DNA of 64,000 bases from Hyphomonadaceae bacterium TMED5 (GTDB taxonomy: Bacteria > Pseudomonadota > Alphaproteobacteria > Caulobacterales > Hyphomonadaceae), in assembly GCA_002173095.1 (NCBI GenBank), contig NHBK01000009.1, forward strand, positions 124,001-188,000, in the 5' to 3' direction. Each line of letters starts with the position of its first letter. The stretch's first letter is position 1. Of the stretch, positions 44,586-53,281 are shown piece by piece. The position numbers and the translations under genes were made by a program. Below the pieces are notes generated by a model. It saw only the letters and a list, made by a program, of their open reading frames with translations, did no database searches and was not told the origin of the DNA.

Positions 44586-44617
44586 GCGTTAGTTCTGGTG
44601 AGACAAAGGAGATAATT

Positions 44618-44896
44618 ATGAGCATTATTGAAGCAGGCCTCGCCGTGGCAGACCTTGAAGGCTGGGTTCCGGCTGAAGACGGTAAATCCATTTCCAAATC
44701 TTTTGAATTTGAGGATTTCAAACAGGCATGGGCGTTTATGTCGGCCTGCGCTGACAAGGCCGAAGAGATGGATCACCATCCGAACTGGTCCAATGTTTAC
44801 AATGTTGTGGATGTCGCGCTCATGACCCACGATGCCGGGGGCGTTACGGAAAAGGACATGAAGCTGGCGCGCTATATGAATGAAGTTTCGGGCTGA
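44618..44896 (+). CDS. phhB: 4a-hydroxytetrahydrobiopterin dehydratase (pterin-4-alpha-carbinolamine dehydratase)
   Basis: 92 residues matching the PCD family: WVPAEDGKSISKSFEF, then FMSACADKAEEMDHHPNWSNVYNVVDVALMTHDAGGVTEKD, which holds the active-site histidines (H-H-P and TH). It regenerates pterin cofactor for aromatic amino acid hydroxylases. No phhA is next to it; the following gene is an SDR. Confidence 0.95.
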   Translation: MSIIEAGLAVADLEGWVPAEDGKSISKSFEFEDFKQAWAFMSACADKAEEMDHHPNWSNVYNVVDVALMTHDAGGVTEKDMKLARYMNEVSG

Positions 44897-44961
44897 TTAT
44901 TCATTGCAAAACCATTCGCTCCGTTCCAGTCTCCCCCTCAAAGCAATAAGGGAGAGAGACT

Positions 44962-45732
44962 ATGGGACGTGTTTCCGGCAAAATGGCTATTGTGACAGGT
45001 GCGGCGCAGGGGTTGGGCGCGGCGATTGCCACCATGCTGGCCAAAGAAGGCGCGAAGGTTACGCTCACCGATATCAACGGTGCGGGCGCTGCGGCCATGG
45101 CCGAGACAATCAATGAGAGTTATCCGGGCCAGGCGTTTTCGCTTCAGCATGATGTGACGAGCGAAGATCGCTGGAAAGATGTTGTCGCTGCCGCCGTCGA
45201 GTTTATGGGCGGCGTGAATATTCTGGTGAACAATGCGGGCATTGGTGCCGGCGGCACAGTTGAAGACCTGCCTTTTGCGGACTTCAAGAAAGTGATGGAT
45301 GTGGATGTCGATTCCATCTTCCTCGGATCAAAATATGCGATCCCGGAAATGAAAAAGAGCGCGCCGGGCTCCATCGTCAACATTTCTTCGATTGCCGGTC
45401 TTATCGCCAGCGGAAACTATGTTGCCTACAATACAGCGAAAGCAGGTGCCTGGATGATCTCCAAATCCATCGCGCTCCATTGTGCGAAACGGCAATACGA
45501 TATTCGCTGTAACTCCGTGCACCCAACCTTCATCGACACGCCAATTCTCGACCGCACGAAAGAACAATTCGGCGAAGAACAGGCTCTGGCAAAGCTGGCG
45601 CGTCAGGTGCCGCTGGGCAAAGTGGGCGAGCCGAATGACGTGGCTTTCGCTGTGCTCTATCTCGCATCAGATGAAAGCAAGTTCGTCACGGGCTCTGAAC
45701 TGAAGGTCGATGGCGGCATTTCTGCTATGTAA
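44962..45732 (+). CDS. Short-chain dehydrogenase/reductase (canonical)
   Basis: 256 residues: TGAAQGLGAAIA (cofactor site), NNAGIG, catalytic Ser in NISSIAG, YNTAK (Tyr-Lys), then PTFIDTP and VTGSELKVDGG at the C terminus. Similar to 3-alpha/beta-hydroxysteroid and cyclohexanol-type SDRs; the substrate is not readable. It is 65 bases after phhB and is followed by a terminator. Confidence 0.94.
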   Translation: MGRVSGKMAIVTGAAQGLGAAIATMLAKEGAKVTLTDINGAGAAAMAETINESYPGQAFSLQHDVTSEDRWKDVVAAAVEFMGGVNILVNNAGIGAGGTVEDLPFADFKKVMDVDVDSIFLGSKYAIPEMKKSAPGSIVNISSIAGLIASGNYVAYNTAKAGAWMISKSIALHCAKRQYDIRCNSVHPTFIDTPILDRTKEQFGEEQALAKLARQVPLGKVGEPNDVAFAVLYLASDESKFVTGSELKVDGGISAM

Positions 45733-45739
45733 ATTTCTG

Positions 45740-45778
45740 AAGCGGCGTCTGACCAGGTGCGGTCAAACGCCGCTTTTT
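45740..45778 (+). terminator. Rho-independent terminator after the SDR
   Basis: AAGCGGCGT...ACGCCGCTT stem extended by TGACC/GGTCA with a small loop and a T-run, eight bases after the stop. Confidence 0.9.
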
Positions 45779-45862
45779 TAAAATTGCACGTTCTTCTGGT
45801 TCTTCCATTAACCCTAGACAATGTGGGGTCTAATCATTGCAGGTGATCCTGGGAGAACTGAC

Positions 45863-46282
45863 ATGACGATTATGACCTGGACCCCATCGCTGGATGTGGG
45901 TGTTTCAAAAATGAATGATGAGCATCAGGGTCTACTGAAGCTTATGAACGACCTTCATGATGCACATCAGGCTGGAAAGCGTGGCTTTGAAGTTCTGAAA
46001 ATTCTCGATGCGCTCGGTGCCGCGACTGTGAAACATTTCGCGGATGAAGAAGTCTATATGGAGAGCGTGAATTACCCGAAGCTCAAAACCCATAAGCTCA
46101 TCCATCAGGATCTTCTAAAGAAGTTTGGGACGTTTTCTGAAGCCATTCACGCGAAGAATGGTGAGATCGGCGATGACTTTTTCACTTTCCTGAAGCTGTG
46201 GCTGTCCGCCCATATCAAAGGCATTGATATGGAATATAGCCCGTCACACCTTGCTCAGACCGCACCGAAAAAGTTTGCATAA
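45863..46282 (+). CDS. Bacteriohemerythrin
   Basis: 139 residues, single hemerythrin domain. All seven diiron ligands of the family are visible: H21 (NDEHQGL), H58, E62 (HFADEE), H77 and H81 (THKLIHQDLL), H117 and D122 (AHIKGIDMEY). It binds O2 in the cytoplasm for storage or sensing. The start at 45863 has GGGAG upstream; the longer frame is not supported. Confidence 0.95.
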   Translation: MTIMTWTPSLDVGVSKMNDEHQGLLKLMNDLHDAHQAGKRGFEVLKILDALGAATVKHFADEEVYMESVNYPKLKTHKLIHQDLLKKFGTFSEAIHAKNGEIGDDFFTFLKLWLSAHIKGIDMEYSPSHLAQTAPKKFA

Positions 46283-46301
46283 TTCTGACATTCAAAACTT
46301 G

Positions 46302-46323
46302 AGCGGGCGTGTTTGCGCCCGCT
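46302..46323 (+). terminator. Hairpin after the bacteriohemerythrin gene
   Basis: AGCGGGCG/CGCCCGCT perfect 8-bp stem with a six-base loop, 20 bases after the stop. No T-run follows, so it may be Rho-dependent or a 3' stabiliser. Confidence 0.45.
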
Positions 46324-46441
46324 ATGGCCCTCTTCTGTCTTGACTTTGCCCGGTAGCGGGCGAATTCATGCAGGTGAGCGCCAGAACCGGCTTACCCTCT
46401 TCTGGCCTGTGTGTTGAACAGTGGTTTCAGGAGAAGTGAGT

Positions 46442-47110
46442 TTGCTGGGTTTTCTCAAAGGTGTGATCAAGTTTCAAAACGAAGTGTATCCGAGCAAGCA
46501 GGAATTGTTCGAGCGACTGGCTAAGGGTCAGTCTCCGGAAGCCGTTTTTGTCGCCTGTTCAGATGCACGCGTTGAAACTGCCATGATCACTCAGACAGAT
46601 CCGGGCGAGCTGTTCATTCTCCGAAATGCGGGCAATATCGTGCCGCCGCATACAAGCCAAACTGGCGGTATGACGGCGACGATTGAGTTCGCTATGATGG
46701 TGCTGAACGTGCCGCATATTGTTGTCTGTGGTCACTCAGAATGCGGCGCGATGAAGGGTATTATGAACCCTGAAAGCGTGAAGCACCTTCCGCACGTCAA
46801 GGAATGGCTCGGCTTCTCGCAGGGCGCTGCCGACATTGTAGAAGAGCTGGCGGGCGATAAATCCGACGACGAAAAAATGCGTATGCTGCTCGAAGAGAAT
46901 GTGAAGCTTCAGCTGCAACATCTACGCACTCACCCAAGCGTTATGCGTAAGCTCGCGCGCGGTGACCTCACCCTGCATGGCTGGGTTTACGATATTAAAA
47001 CCGGACAGGTGGATGCCTGGGACGAAGCCGATGGCCGTTTTGAGCCTGTTGATCAGCGCTATGCTGAACTGGCGGCGCAAATGGCTTCAGAAATGAAGTG
47101 CGACCATTAA
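46442..47110 (+). CDS. Beta-class carbonic anhydrase, probable TTG start
   Basis: 222 residues. Zinc ligands C39, H98, C101 and the D41-R43 dyad (CSDAR, then CGHSECGAMKG) are present, with RNAGN and the C-terminal LHGWVYDIKTGQV. It interconverts CO2 and bicarbonate. No ATG start is available: GTG at 46421 has no ribosome site, whereas TTG at 46442 has AGGAG eight bases upstream, so TTG is chosen. Confidence 0.95.
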   Translation: MLGFLKGVIKFQNEVYPSKQELFERLAKGQSPEAVFVACSDARVETAMITQTDPGELFILRNAGNIVPPHTSQTGGMTATIEFAMMVLNVPHIVVCGHSECGAMKGIMNPESVKHLPHVKEWLGFSQGAADIVEELAGDKSDDEKMRMLLEENVKLQLQHLRTHPSVMRKLARGDLTLHGWVYDIKTGQVDAWDEADGRFEPVDQRYAELAAQMASEMKCDH

Positions 47111-47120
47111 ACGGCTAAGT

Positions 47121-47564
47121 TTAGTTACGGTGGATCAGAGCTGATGAGATGGTGACCTCAGCGACACCGTCTCCTAATACCTGATCCACTGCCGTCTGAA
47201 GACGACGGCCAATCATATCCAGATCGGGCACTGTGCCAGGCTCATAGCTGATGGACAGATAGCCATGAACTGCGCGTCGGCATGCGTCGCGCAAACGTGG
47301 CATCTGGGCTTCAGCGCGGCGGCGCTGCGCGGCGTCGTGAATCTCAAGACCCGCATCCAGTGCCATGAGCGACTGAAACATGGAATCGGCCAGAATTGGC
47401 GCGTGAATGCCCGTAATGGCCACATAATCCATAGAGCCGGTAATGCGTGAGCTTGCGCGCTCACCCGCTGCATCGCTGCCTCCGCCCGCCGCATGGGCAG
47501 ATTGGAAGGCAGGGCTGGCCATCATGGCCATTGCGCAAAGGATATATGCGAATTTCAGCTTCAT
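47121..47564 (-). CDS. Exported protein of unknown function
   Basis: 147 residues with a signal peptide (~1-24, cleaved near SAHA). The mature part has MDYVAITGIHAPILADSM, a helical RRRAEAQMPRLRDACRRAV and a final LQTAVDQVLGDGVAEVTISSALIHRN, which faintly recalls FliL-type membrane proteins. No family can be assigned. Both ATG 47576 and 47564 lack a clear ribosome site. It converges on the carbonic anhydrase gene. Confidence 0.75.
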   Translation of the reverse strand: MKLKFAYILCAMAMMASPAFQSAHAAGGGSDAAGERASSRITGSMDYVAITGIHAPILADSMFQSLMALDAGLEIHDAAQRRRAEAQMPRLRDACRRAVHGYLSISYEPGTVPDLDMIGRRLQTAVDQVLGDGVAEVTISSALIHRN

Positions 47565-47620
47565 AGCCGAAATCATAACCGATGCGCGTTAACGCTCAGC
47601 CTTTCCCCGTTAAGCGTTTT

Positions 47621-48532
47621 TCAGCTTTCCGGTAGGATTCCGTTAAAATCAAAGATGGTCGGATCATGCAAATGAGAGGGTCGTGCATGGGACAGCGCGT
47701 GCGCCATCTTTGCTTTCCGACCCGGATTTTTCTGTTCCCATTCGTTCAGCATCAGCTTCATCAGATCGCGCTGAAGCCCGTCCTGAGAGCCACAAAGCGT
47801 GCATGGAATGATTGGGAAATTCATGCCTGTGGCGAATTTCTCAATGTCAGATTCCTCTGACCGGATGAGCGGGCGCAGAACCATCACATCGCCCTCATCA
47901 TTGACGAGTTTTGGCGGCATGGCCGCAAGGCGGCCGCCATGGAAAAGATTCATGAAGAAGGTTTGCAGCGCATCATCCAGATGGTGGCCGAGTACAATGG
48001 CGTCACAGCCCTCTTCGCGCGCCACACGGTAAAGAATGCCTCGGCGCAGACGAGAGCAGAGCGCACAATAAGTCTTGGTCTCAGGCAGCTTATCCGTGAC
48101 GATTGAATAAGTGTCTTCGGTCTCAATGCGATAAGGAACGGCCAGCCCATCGAGATAGTTTGGCAGGGTTTCTTTTGGGAAACCCGGTTGACCCTGATCA
48201 AGATTGCAGGCGACGAGTTCAGCCTGAATAGCGCCCAGATATTTCAACTCCAGAAGAATGGAGAGCAGGGCATAGCTGTCTTTGCCACCCGACAAACAGA
48301 CCAGCCATTTTGCAGGCTGAGACGAGGATTTCGATGTATCGAGGCCATAGGTCTGAATGGTTTCCAGCGCCTGGCGCACAAGGCGCTTGCGGGTTTTCTT
48401 GAAGGTCACGCCATCAGGAGCGTTCGCATAAGCCGCACGAAAGCTTGTTTCGACATCCAGTGTGGTGACGCTGGAGCGGATGGTACGCAGCGGTACATCA
48501 TCATTGAGGCCAATATCGGGAAGCATATCCAC
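47621..48532 (-). CDS. ttcA: tRNA 2-thiocytidine(32) biosynthesis protein TtcA
   Basis: 303 residues. PP-loop SGGKDS (81-86), catalytic/Fe-S cysteines in [11 protein letters not shown] (C156, C159) and [30 protein letters not shown] is typical of the TtcA family. It thiolates cytidine 32 of tRNA using a 4Fe-4S cluster. The start is GTG with AGGA eight bases upstream. Confidence 0.96.
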   Translation of the reverse strand: MDMLPDIGLNDDVPLRTIRSSVTTLDVETSFRAAYANAPDGVTFKKTRKRLVRQALETIQTYGLDTSKSSSQPAKWLVCLSGGKDSYALLSILLELKYLGAIQAELVACNLDQGQPGFPKETLPNYLDGLAVPYRIETEDTYSIVTDKLPETKTYCALCSRLRRGILYRVAREEGCDAIVLGHHLDDALQTFFMNLFHGGRLAAMPPKLVNDEGDVMVLRPLIRSEESDIEKFATGMNFPIIPCTLCGSQDGLQRDLMKLMLNEWEQKNPGRKAKMAHALSHARPSHLHDPTIFDFNGILPES

Positions 48533-48847
48533 GGCGGAAATCCTGAAAGCGACATGAAAAGGGGAGAGGCTCTGGCGAGCGTTCAGACGTTCCTATCCGA
48601 AAAATCTGATCGCCGCCAGAGTCCGCCCGAAAATGGGCTGATCAGCATTGTGTGTGAGGACGCAGTTAAATGCGTTACTAATCGGCCCGCTGCGAGCCGG
48701 GTGAGTAAACGTGAACGCACATGAACCCAGTGCAACAGATTGCCGGAATACGAACAAAATCTTCAGTTTCACTGCGATAAAACACTGCATTGCTTTGCAG
48801 CTGCGCTTCACTTAGGAGTGGCGCAACAGAACAGAGGACCAGAATTC
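48533..48847. other. Divergent promoter region ttcA / yggT, no gene
   Basis: About 315 bases. An upstream extension of the yggT frame and a minus-strand frame are open but not protein-like. It must hold promoters for both directions. Nothing else recognised. Confidence 0.5.
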
Positions 48848-49144
48848 ATGGGCTATCCGATCTATTGGCTGATCCACAATGTGATCTTCATGTACCAGAT
48901 CGTGGTGTTTATCTATCTGATCACCCGCATTCTTATCCAGTTCGGCGTGGTGAACAGCTATAACCAGTTCGTTCAGTTCATTCTGCGGTTTGGCGCGGCC
49001 CTTGTTGAGCCGGTTCTTGACCCGATCCGGCGTTTCATTCCGGCGATTAATGGCATCGACCTTTCGCCACTTGTTCTTCTCCTGGGACTCGGATTTATCG
49101 ACATTGTGGCGGCTCAATTGCTGCTTTCTCCGGCTCTGAACTGA
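48848..49144 (+). CDS. YggT-family membrane protein
   Basis: 98 residues. Two YGGT-type hydrophobic helices (~10-33 and 70-92) flank the conserved [35 protein letters not shown]. The family is linked to osmotic/cell-envelope maintenance and often sits near pyrroline-5-carboxylate reductase or folD; exact function unknown. ATG 48848 is chosen for family length; the frame opens earlier. FolD starts 11 bases later. Confidence 0.92.
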   Translation: MGYPIYWLIHNVIFMYQIVVFIYLITRILIQFGVVNSYNQFVQFILRFGAALVEPVLDPIRRFIPAINGIDLSPLVLLLGLGFIDIVAAQLLLSPALN

Positions 49145-49155
49145 TAGGAATTCAA

Positions 49156-50034
49156 ATGGGCACGCTCATTGACGGCAAAGTGATCGCAGCCAGCATTCGC
49201 GAAGATGTTGGCAAGGAAGTAACCGCGATCAAAGCAGAGCACGGTTTCACACCGGGCCTCGCCGTTGTGCTTGTCGGTGAAGACCCAGCCTCTCAAATCT
49301 ATGTCCGCAATAAGGGCAAGATGACGGAAGAAGCGGGCATGAATTCTTTCACGCACCGTCTGCCGGAAGATGCCACGCAGGAGCAGGTCGAGGATTTACT
49401 CGAGACCCTCAATAATGACGATGCCGTTGACGGCATTCTGCTTCAGCTGCCTTTGCCGAAACATCTAAACGAGGCGAGCGCAATTGAGCGCATCTCACCA
49501 AACAAGGATGTCGATGGCCTGACAGAGGCCTCTGCAGGCCGTCTAGTTCTTGGCAAAAAAGGCATCCGCCCGTGCACGCCTGCTGGCTGTGTGATTCTTG
49601 CCAAGTCTGCGCTGGGCGATGATCTGTCCGGTAAAAGTGTTGTCGTGATTGGCCGGTCCATTCTGGTCGGTAAGCCTGCCGCGCTTTTATTCCTTGAGCA
49701 GAATTGCACGGTGACAATTGCTCACTCCCGCACGAAAGATCTCGCAGATGTGTGCCGTCAGGCCGACATTCTGGTGGCAGCCGTTGGTCGCCCGAAAATG
49801 GTGCCTGCCGAATGGGTGAAGCCAGGTGCATGCGTGATTGATGTCGGCATCAACCGCATTCCAGCCCCTGAAATGGGCGAAGGTAAAACCCGCGTTGTAG
49901 GTGATGTGGATTTTGATGCCTGTAAGGATGTTGCAGGTCAGATTACGCCTGTTCCGGGCAGTGTGGGCCCGATGACGATTGCAGGCCTTCTGGTAAATAC
50001 GCTGACCGCTGCAAAACTGCGCCGCGGGCTATGA
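49156..50034 (+). CDS. folD: Methylenetetrahydrofolate dehydrogenase/cyclohydrolase
   Basis: 292 residues. [19 protein letters not shown] with catalytic Lys, [33 protein letters not shown] (NADP site), and [15 protein letters not shown] at the C terminus. It converts 5,10-methylene-THF through methenyl-THF to 10-formyl-THF. AGGA is six bases upstream. Probably co-transcribed with yggT. Confidence 0.98.
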   Translation: MGTLIDGKVIAASIREDVGKEVTAIKAEHGFTPGLAVVLVGEDPASQIYVRNKGKMTEEAGMNSFTHRLPEDATQEQVEDLLETLNNDDAVDGILLQLPLPKHLNEASAIERISPNKDVDGLTEASAGRLVLGKKGIRPCTPAGCVILAKSALGDDLSGKSVVVIGRSILVGKPAALLFLEQNCTVTIAHSRTKDLADVCRQADILVAAVGRPKMVPAEWVKPGACVIDVGINRIPAPEMGEGKTRVVGDVDFDACKDVAGQITPVPGSVGPMTIAGLLVNTLTAAKLRRGL

Positions 50035-50043
50035 TTCTCAATT

Positions 50044-50071
50044 TCGCTCATTCCTGCGGATGCAGGAATCT
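50044..50071. repeat. Left inverted-repeat palindrome of the GIY-YIG cassette
   Basis: TCGCTCATTCCTGCGGATGCAGGAATCT is itself a hairpin (ATTCCTGC/GCAGGAAT). It matches the reverse complement of 50406-50433 at about 25 of 28 positions. Together they bracket the GIY-YIG gene. Confidence 0.75.
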
Positions 50072-50389
50072 CGAAGAGACGTAGGAGAAGGTGAAATCGG
50101 CGAAACGGTTTTCTGCGTTTACATGATGGCCAACCATCGAAACACCGTGCTGTATATTGGCATGACCGATGATATAAATCGTCGAGCTTACGAACACAGA
50201 AATCATCTGATCAAAGGTTTTACCCATCGATATAACTGTGAAAAGCTTGTTTGGTTTGAAGGGCATTCCAGCCGGGTTTCGGCTTTTACACGCGAGCGAC
50301 AGTTGAAGAAGTGGAAGCGCCAGTGGAAAGAGAGCTTGATAGAGCAAGTCAATCCGGAATGGCGCGATTTGGCGGAAACATTGTTGTAA
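50060..50389 (+). CDS. GIY-YIG nuclease-domain protein, start uncertain
   Basis: 109 residues if begun at ATG 50060. The domain reads VFCVYMMANHRNTVLYIGMTDDINRRAYEHRN (GIY-like VYM, YIG, catalytic Arg), then KLVWFEG and a basic AFTRERQLKKWKRQWKESLIEQVNPEW. This is the small stand-alone GIY-YIG (UvrC/YhbQ-like) family, frequent in alphaproteobacterial genomes. The ATG lies inside the left palindrome and lacks a ribosome site. AGGAG sits eight bases before an ATC at 50096, so the true start codon may have mutated or be non-ATG. Nuclease activity on DNA is inferred from the family. Confidence 0.82.
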   Translation: MQESRRDVGEGEIGETVFCVYMMANHRNTVLYIGMTDDINRRAYEHRNHLIKGFTHRYNCEKLVWFEGHSSRVSAFTRERQLKKWKRQWKESLIEQVNPEWRDLAETLL

Positions 50390-50405
50390 AGGCGCTCTTT
50401 GTGCC

Positions 50406-50433
50406 AGATCCCTGCATGCGCAGGGATGAGCGA
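50406..50433. repeat. Right inverted-repeat palindrome of the GIY-YIG cassette
   Basis: AGATCCCTGCATGCGCAGGGATGAGCGA is a hairpin (ATCCCTGC/GCAGGGAT). It is the inverted near-copy of 50044-50071. It lies between the GIY-YIG and HNH genes. Confidence 0.75.
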
Positions 50434-50443
50434 GGCCGGTAAA

Positions 50444-50734
50444 ATGTCCCAACCCTTCAAGCCTGCCGAATCCGAAGCGTTTAAAACGCTTTGGGTAGCG
50501 CAGAATGGGCTGTGTGCACTATGCGGTGAACCCATGCCCAAGCACCGGTTCGAAATGGCACATCGAACGCTCTGGCAGAAGAAACGTCCCACCTTTGATC
50601 ACATTATTCCCCGGTCAAAACAGGGTGTGGACGATGTTTCCAATCTTCAACTTACGCATGCGGATTGCAATAAACGTAAAGGTTCCAGTGTGTTAGGTGA
50701 TAAGCGAAGCCGGACGCGGAAATTCCCCAAATAA
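50444..50734 (+). CDS. HNH endonuclease-like protein
   Basis: 96 residues. A CxxC pair (C24, C27) precedes DHIIPRSKQGVDDVSNLQLTHADCNKRKG, the HNH beta-beta-alpha metal motif (D52-H53, N67, H72, C75-N76-K77). Such small HNH proteins are widespread; some act in phage packaging or mobile elements, others have no known role. The start at 50444 follows a GAGG site; the longer frame runs into the repeat. It lies just outside the right repeat of the GIY-YIG cassette. Confidence 0.85.
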   Translation: MSQPFKPAESEAFKTLWVAQNGLCALCGEPMPKHRFEMAHRTLWQKKRPTFDHIIPRSKQGVDDVSNLQLTHADCNKRKGSSVLGDKRSRTRKFPK

Positions 50735-50775
50735 TGGAATAAACCTTGCACCGTTTCCGCTGAGAAATCGGGAGA

Positions 50776-51894
50776 ATGGATATGACCGCCGCACGCCAAC
50801 GCTTTGACTCACTGACAGGACTACGTTTCCTGCTCGCTGTATGGATCGCTTACTTTCACGTAGGCCATATGTATGACCATGACGGATTTGGCGCTCTGCC
50901 GTATCTGGAACTGGGTGTTGCCCGCGTTGATGTGTTCTTCGTGCTTTCAGGCTTCGTTCTGACCCATATTTACTGGTCAAACCGTCAACGGCCCTTCGCA
51001 TTTGGCGAGTTTATGGTGGCGCGGATTGCACGCATCTACCCGCTCTATCTTCTCTCTCTCGGTATGATCCTCGGTTATCTGGTGCTTGGTGCATTGATTG
51101 GCCGTGAAGGCGTTTTTGACGGCTATACTCCAGCTGGTCTGGTGGCAAACCTCACCATGACGCAATCTGTTGGCTTTCCGGGTGTGACGAGCTGGAACTT
51201 CCCAGCCTGGGCGATCAGCGCTGAGTTCGCAGGCTATCTGCTGTTTCCATTTTTCATCTGGGTTGCGACCCGCATGTCAAAATACCGTGTGCTGTTCTTC
51301 GGCCTGTGTATTCTGAACGTCTTCGTTGTCGACCAGCTCCACGGCTATTTCCTCGGTCGCGAGCTTTCCAGCTCTACGATCGCATGGGGCGCGCTTCGTG
51401 GTGCTGTTGTGATGCTGGCGGGTGTTGGGGCCCGTGTTGCTTTTGAAGACTTCAATGTCAGCTCTTTCCGTGCAGGTATCTACGCGGTGCTTGGCGCTGT
51501 CTGCGCGCTTCTGGCAGCCGTGAACCATATTGGTACGGTGTTCGTCGCACTGGGTGGATCGCTTATGATTATGGGGCTTGCTCGCATTGATGCGCATGGC
51601 AAATCCACGACGCTGTCCCGCCCAAGCATGTGTGTCCTTGGCAACTGGTCTTATGCAATCTTCATCCTGCACGTGCCGATCTACATCATCATGAAGAATG
51701 GTCTGGATATTCTGGGCATTGGTCTGGAAGTGAATGCACTGACGTCACTGGCATTCACTTTGGTAGTGGTCGCCGTCTCCTGGCCGGTTCACCGCCTCAT
51801 TGAAGAGCCGTGCCGCAAAGTGATCCGCAATGGATTTGAGGGCCGCCGTCGGCAGAAGGTTGCCCCGCAGGATGCGAGTGCGCCTTCTGCCTGA
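50776..51894 (+). CDS. Acyltransferase family 3 membrane protein (OatA/NodX type)
   Basis: 372 residues with about ten hydrophobic helices. The N-terminal acyltransferase_3 signature FDSLTGLRFLLAVWIAYFHVGH is clear. RVDVFFVLSGFVLTHIYW and FMVARIARIYPLYLLSL follow, then a C-terminal PVHRLIEEPCRK. It transfers an acyl group to a surface polysaccharide, lipid A or other acceptor; the acceptor is unknown. Confidence 0.94.
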   Translation: MDMTAARQRFDSLTGLRFLLAVWIAYFHVGHMYDHDGFGALPYLELGVARVDVFFVLSGFVLTHIYWSNRQRPFAFGEFMVARIARIYPLYLLSLGMILGYLVLGALIGREGVFDGYTPAGLVANLTMTQSVGFPGVTSWNFPAWAISAEFAGYLLFPFFIWVATRMSKYRVLFFGLCILNVFVVDQLHGYFLGRELSSSTIAWGALRGAVVMLAGVGARVAFEDFNVSSFRAGIYAVLGAVCALLAAVNHIGTVFVALGGSLMIMGLARIDAHGKSTTLSRPSMCVLGNWSYAIFILHVPIYIIMKNGLDILGIGLEVNALTSLAFTLVVVAVSWPVHRLIEEPCRKVIRNGFEGRRRQKVAPQDASAPSA

Positions 51895-51900
51895 TCGGCT

Positions 51901-53277
51901 CTAGCTTTCAATCGGCATTTGCCAGCTTCCACCAATCGCCGCGTAGAGATTGATCACAGAGATCAGTTGATCGCGGCGATTTTCCAATACGCTCTGAACC
52001 GCAGACTGATAGGTCTGCTGCGCGTTCAGAAGACTAGTCAGGTCATCTGCGCCCACCCGATAGCGAAGCTCTGAAATCTCAAGCGCGCGTGCGGAGGCAT
52101 CTTCTGCAATTTGCAGATCTGGCGCCTGCGCGGTGGCCGAGTTTAGCCCGGAAAGGCTCGTATCCACATCCTGCAAGGCAGAAAGAATGGCCGCACGATA
52201 GCTTGCCAGAGCCGCATCGGCACGCGCCTCTGCCGTTTCCAGTGAGGCATCTAACTGGCCGCCCTGAAAGATCGGGATATTAAGTCCCGCAGACAGGGAA
52301 GCGACCGGGTCCAGACCGCTATTGAGGGCGGTGGAAAGACCCGCCCCGAGATCAAAGCTCGGCAGATAGGCGGCTTCTGCAATGGCCACACTGATATGGG
52401 CAGATTGCAGGTCAACTTCAGAGCTCAGAAGGTCAGGACGACGCGTGAGCAACTCACTCGGCAGACCGGCATCAACGCTCGGCAGTGCAACGCTCATCAG
52501 GTCCGCTTCAGGGACTGAGAAGCCTTGTGGAGCTTCACCCAGAAGAATGGCGAGGCTCGCCTCATAGCTTTCGATCTGGTCCTGAATAGCCGGAATACGT
52601 GCACGCGCAGTAGCGAGGCTCGATTGCTGGCTTGCCAGATCGTAACCGGATACATCACCGGCATTATAGCGCGCTTCGACGATCTGATAGATGCGCTCGC
52701 TAATAGTCAGATTGTCTTTGGCCACCTGCAACGAATAACGCGTCGTCAGAAGGTTGAAGTAGTTGGATGCGACATCGGATTGAACGCTGAGTTCAATCGT
52801 GCGCTGGTCCAATTGTGTACCGAGAAGGCTCAGTCGGCTCACATCGACAGACCGCTGATTGCTTGAGAACAAATCGACCTCATAAGAGGCTGAAAGCCTC
52901 GCTGAGGATGAAATGTCATCAAGACCGGAATCTGAAGATGAAGACGCAGAGGCGCTTCCGCTCAAAGACGGCAGAAGCGACGCACCAGCGCTCGTCACAG
53001 CTGCGCGTGCTGAGCGCAGATTGGCAAGCCCGGTTTCAATCGAGGTGTTATTAGCCAGAGCCCGTTCGATGAGGTCATTCAGCACCGGGTCGTTGAACGT
53101 TACCCACCAATGTGTGTCGGCGCTTCGGATTTCGGCCAGTTCAGCGAGCTCAGCCGAATGGTCGTAAGCCTCTGGAATGGTGACGGGCAGCGGGTCGGTC
53201 TGCACCGTAGGTGTCAGGCTCGCACAGCCAGAAGCCATGATGAGCGTTGAAAGCGAAACAAGTGTCAGTCGGCGCAT
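51901..53277 (-). CDS. Outer-membrane efflux lipoprotein (NodT/OprM, TolC-like)
   Basis: 458 residues. Lipobox MASGC (Cys18), then two outer-membrane efflux protein repeats: long coiled-coil helices with DTHWWVTFNDPVLNDLIERALANN, NYFNLLTTRYSLQVAKDNL, PSFDLGAGLSTAL and SALQDVDTSLSGLNSA. It forms the outer-membrane channel of a tripartite pump. It is the last gene of the macA-macB-nodT operon, four bases after macB. Confidence 0.96.
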   Translation of the reverse strand: MRRLTLVSLSTLIMASGCASLTPTVQTDPLPVTIPEAYDHSAELAELAEIRSADTHWWVTFNDPVLNDLIERALANNTSIETGLANLRSARAAVTSAGASLLPSLSGSASASSSSDSGLDDISSSARLSASYEVDLFSSNQRSVDVSRLSLLGTQLDQRTIELSVQSDVASNYFNLLTTRYSLQVAKDNLTISERIYQIVEARYNAGDVSGYDLASQQSSLATARARIPAIQDQIESYEASLAILLGEAPQGFSVPEADLMSVALPSVDAGLPSELLTRRPDLLSSEVDLQSAHISVAIAEAAYLPSFDLGAGLSTALNSGLDPVASLSAGLNIPIFQGGQLDASLETAEARADAALASYRAAILSALQDVDTSLSGLNSATAQAPDLQIAEDASARALEISELRYRVGADDLTSLLNAQQTYQSAVQSVLENRRDQLISVINLYAAIGGSWQMPIES

Positions 53278-53281
53278 GGTT

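Noticed and set aside
46302-46323. Strong intrinsic terminator after the hemerythrin gene
   Set aside because: The stem is good but no T-run follows, so only a low-confidence terminator is listed.
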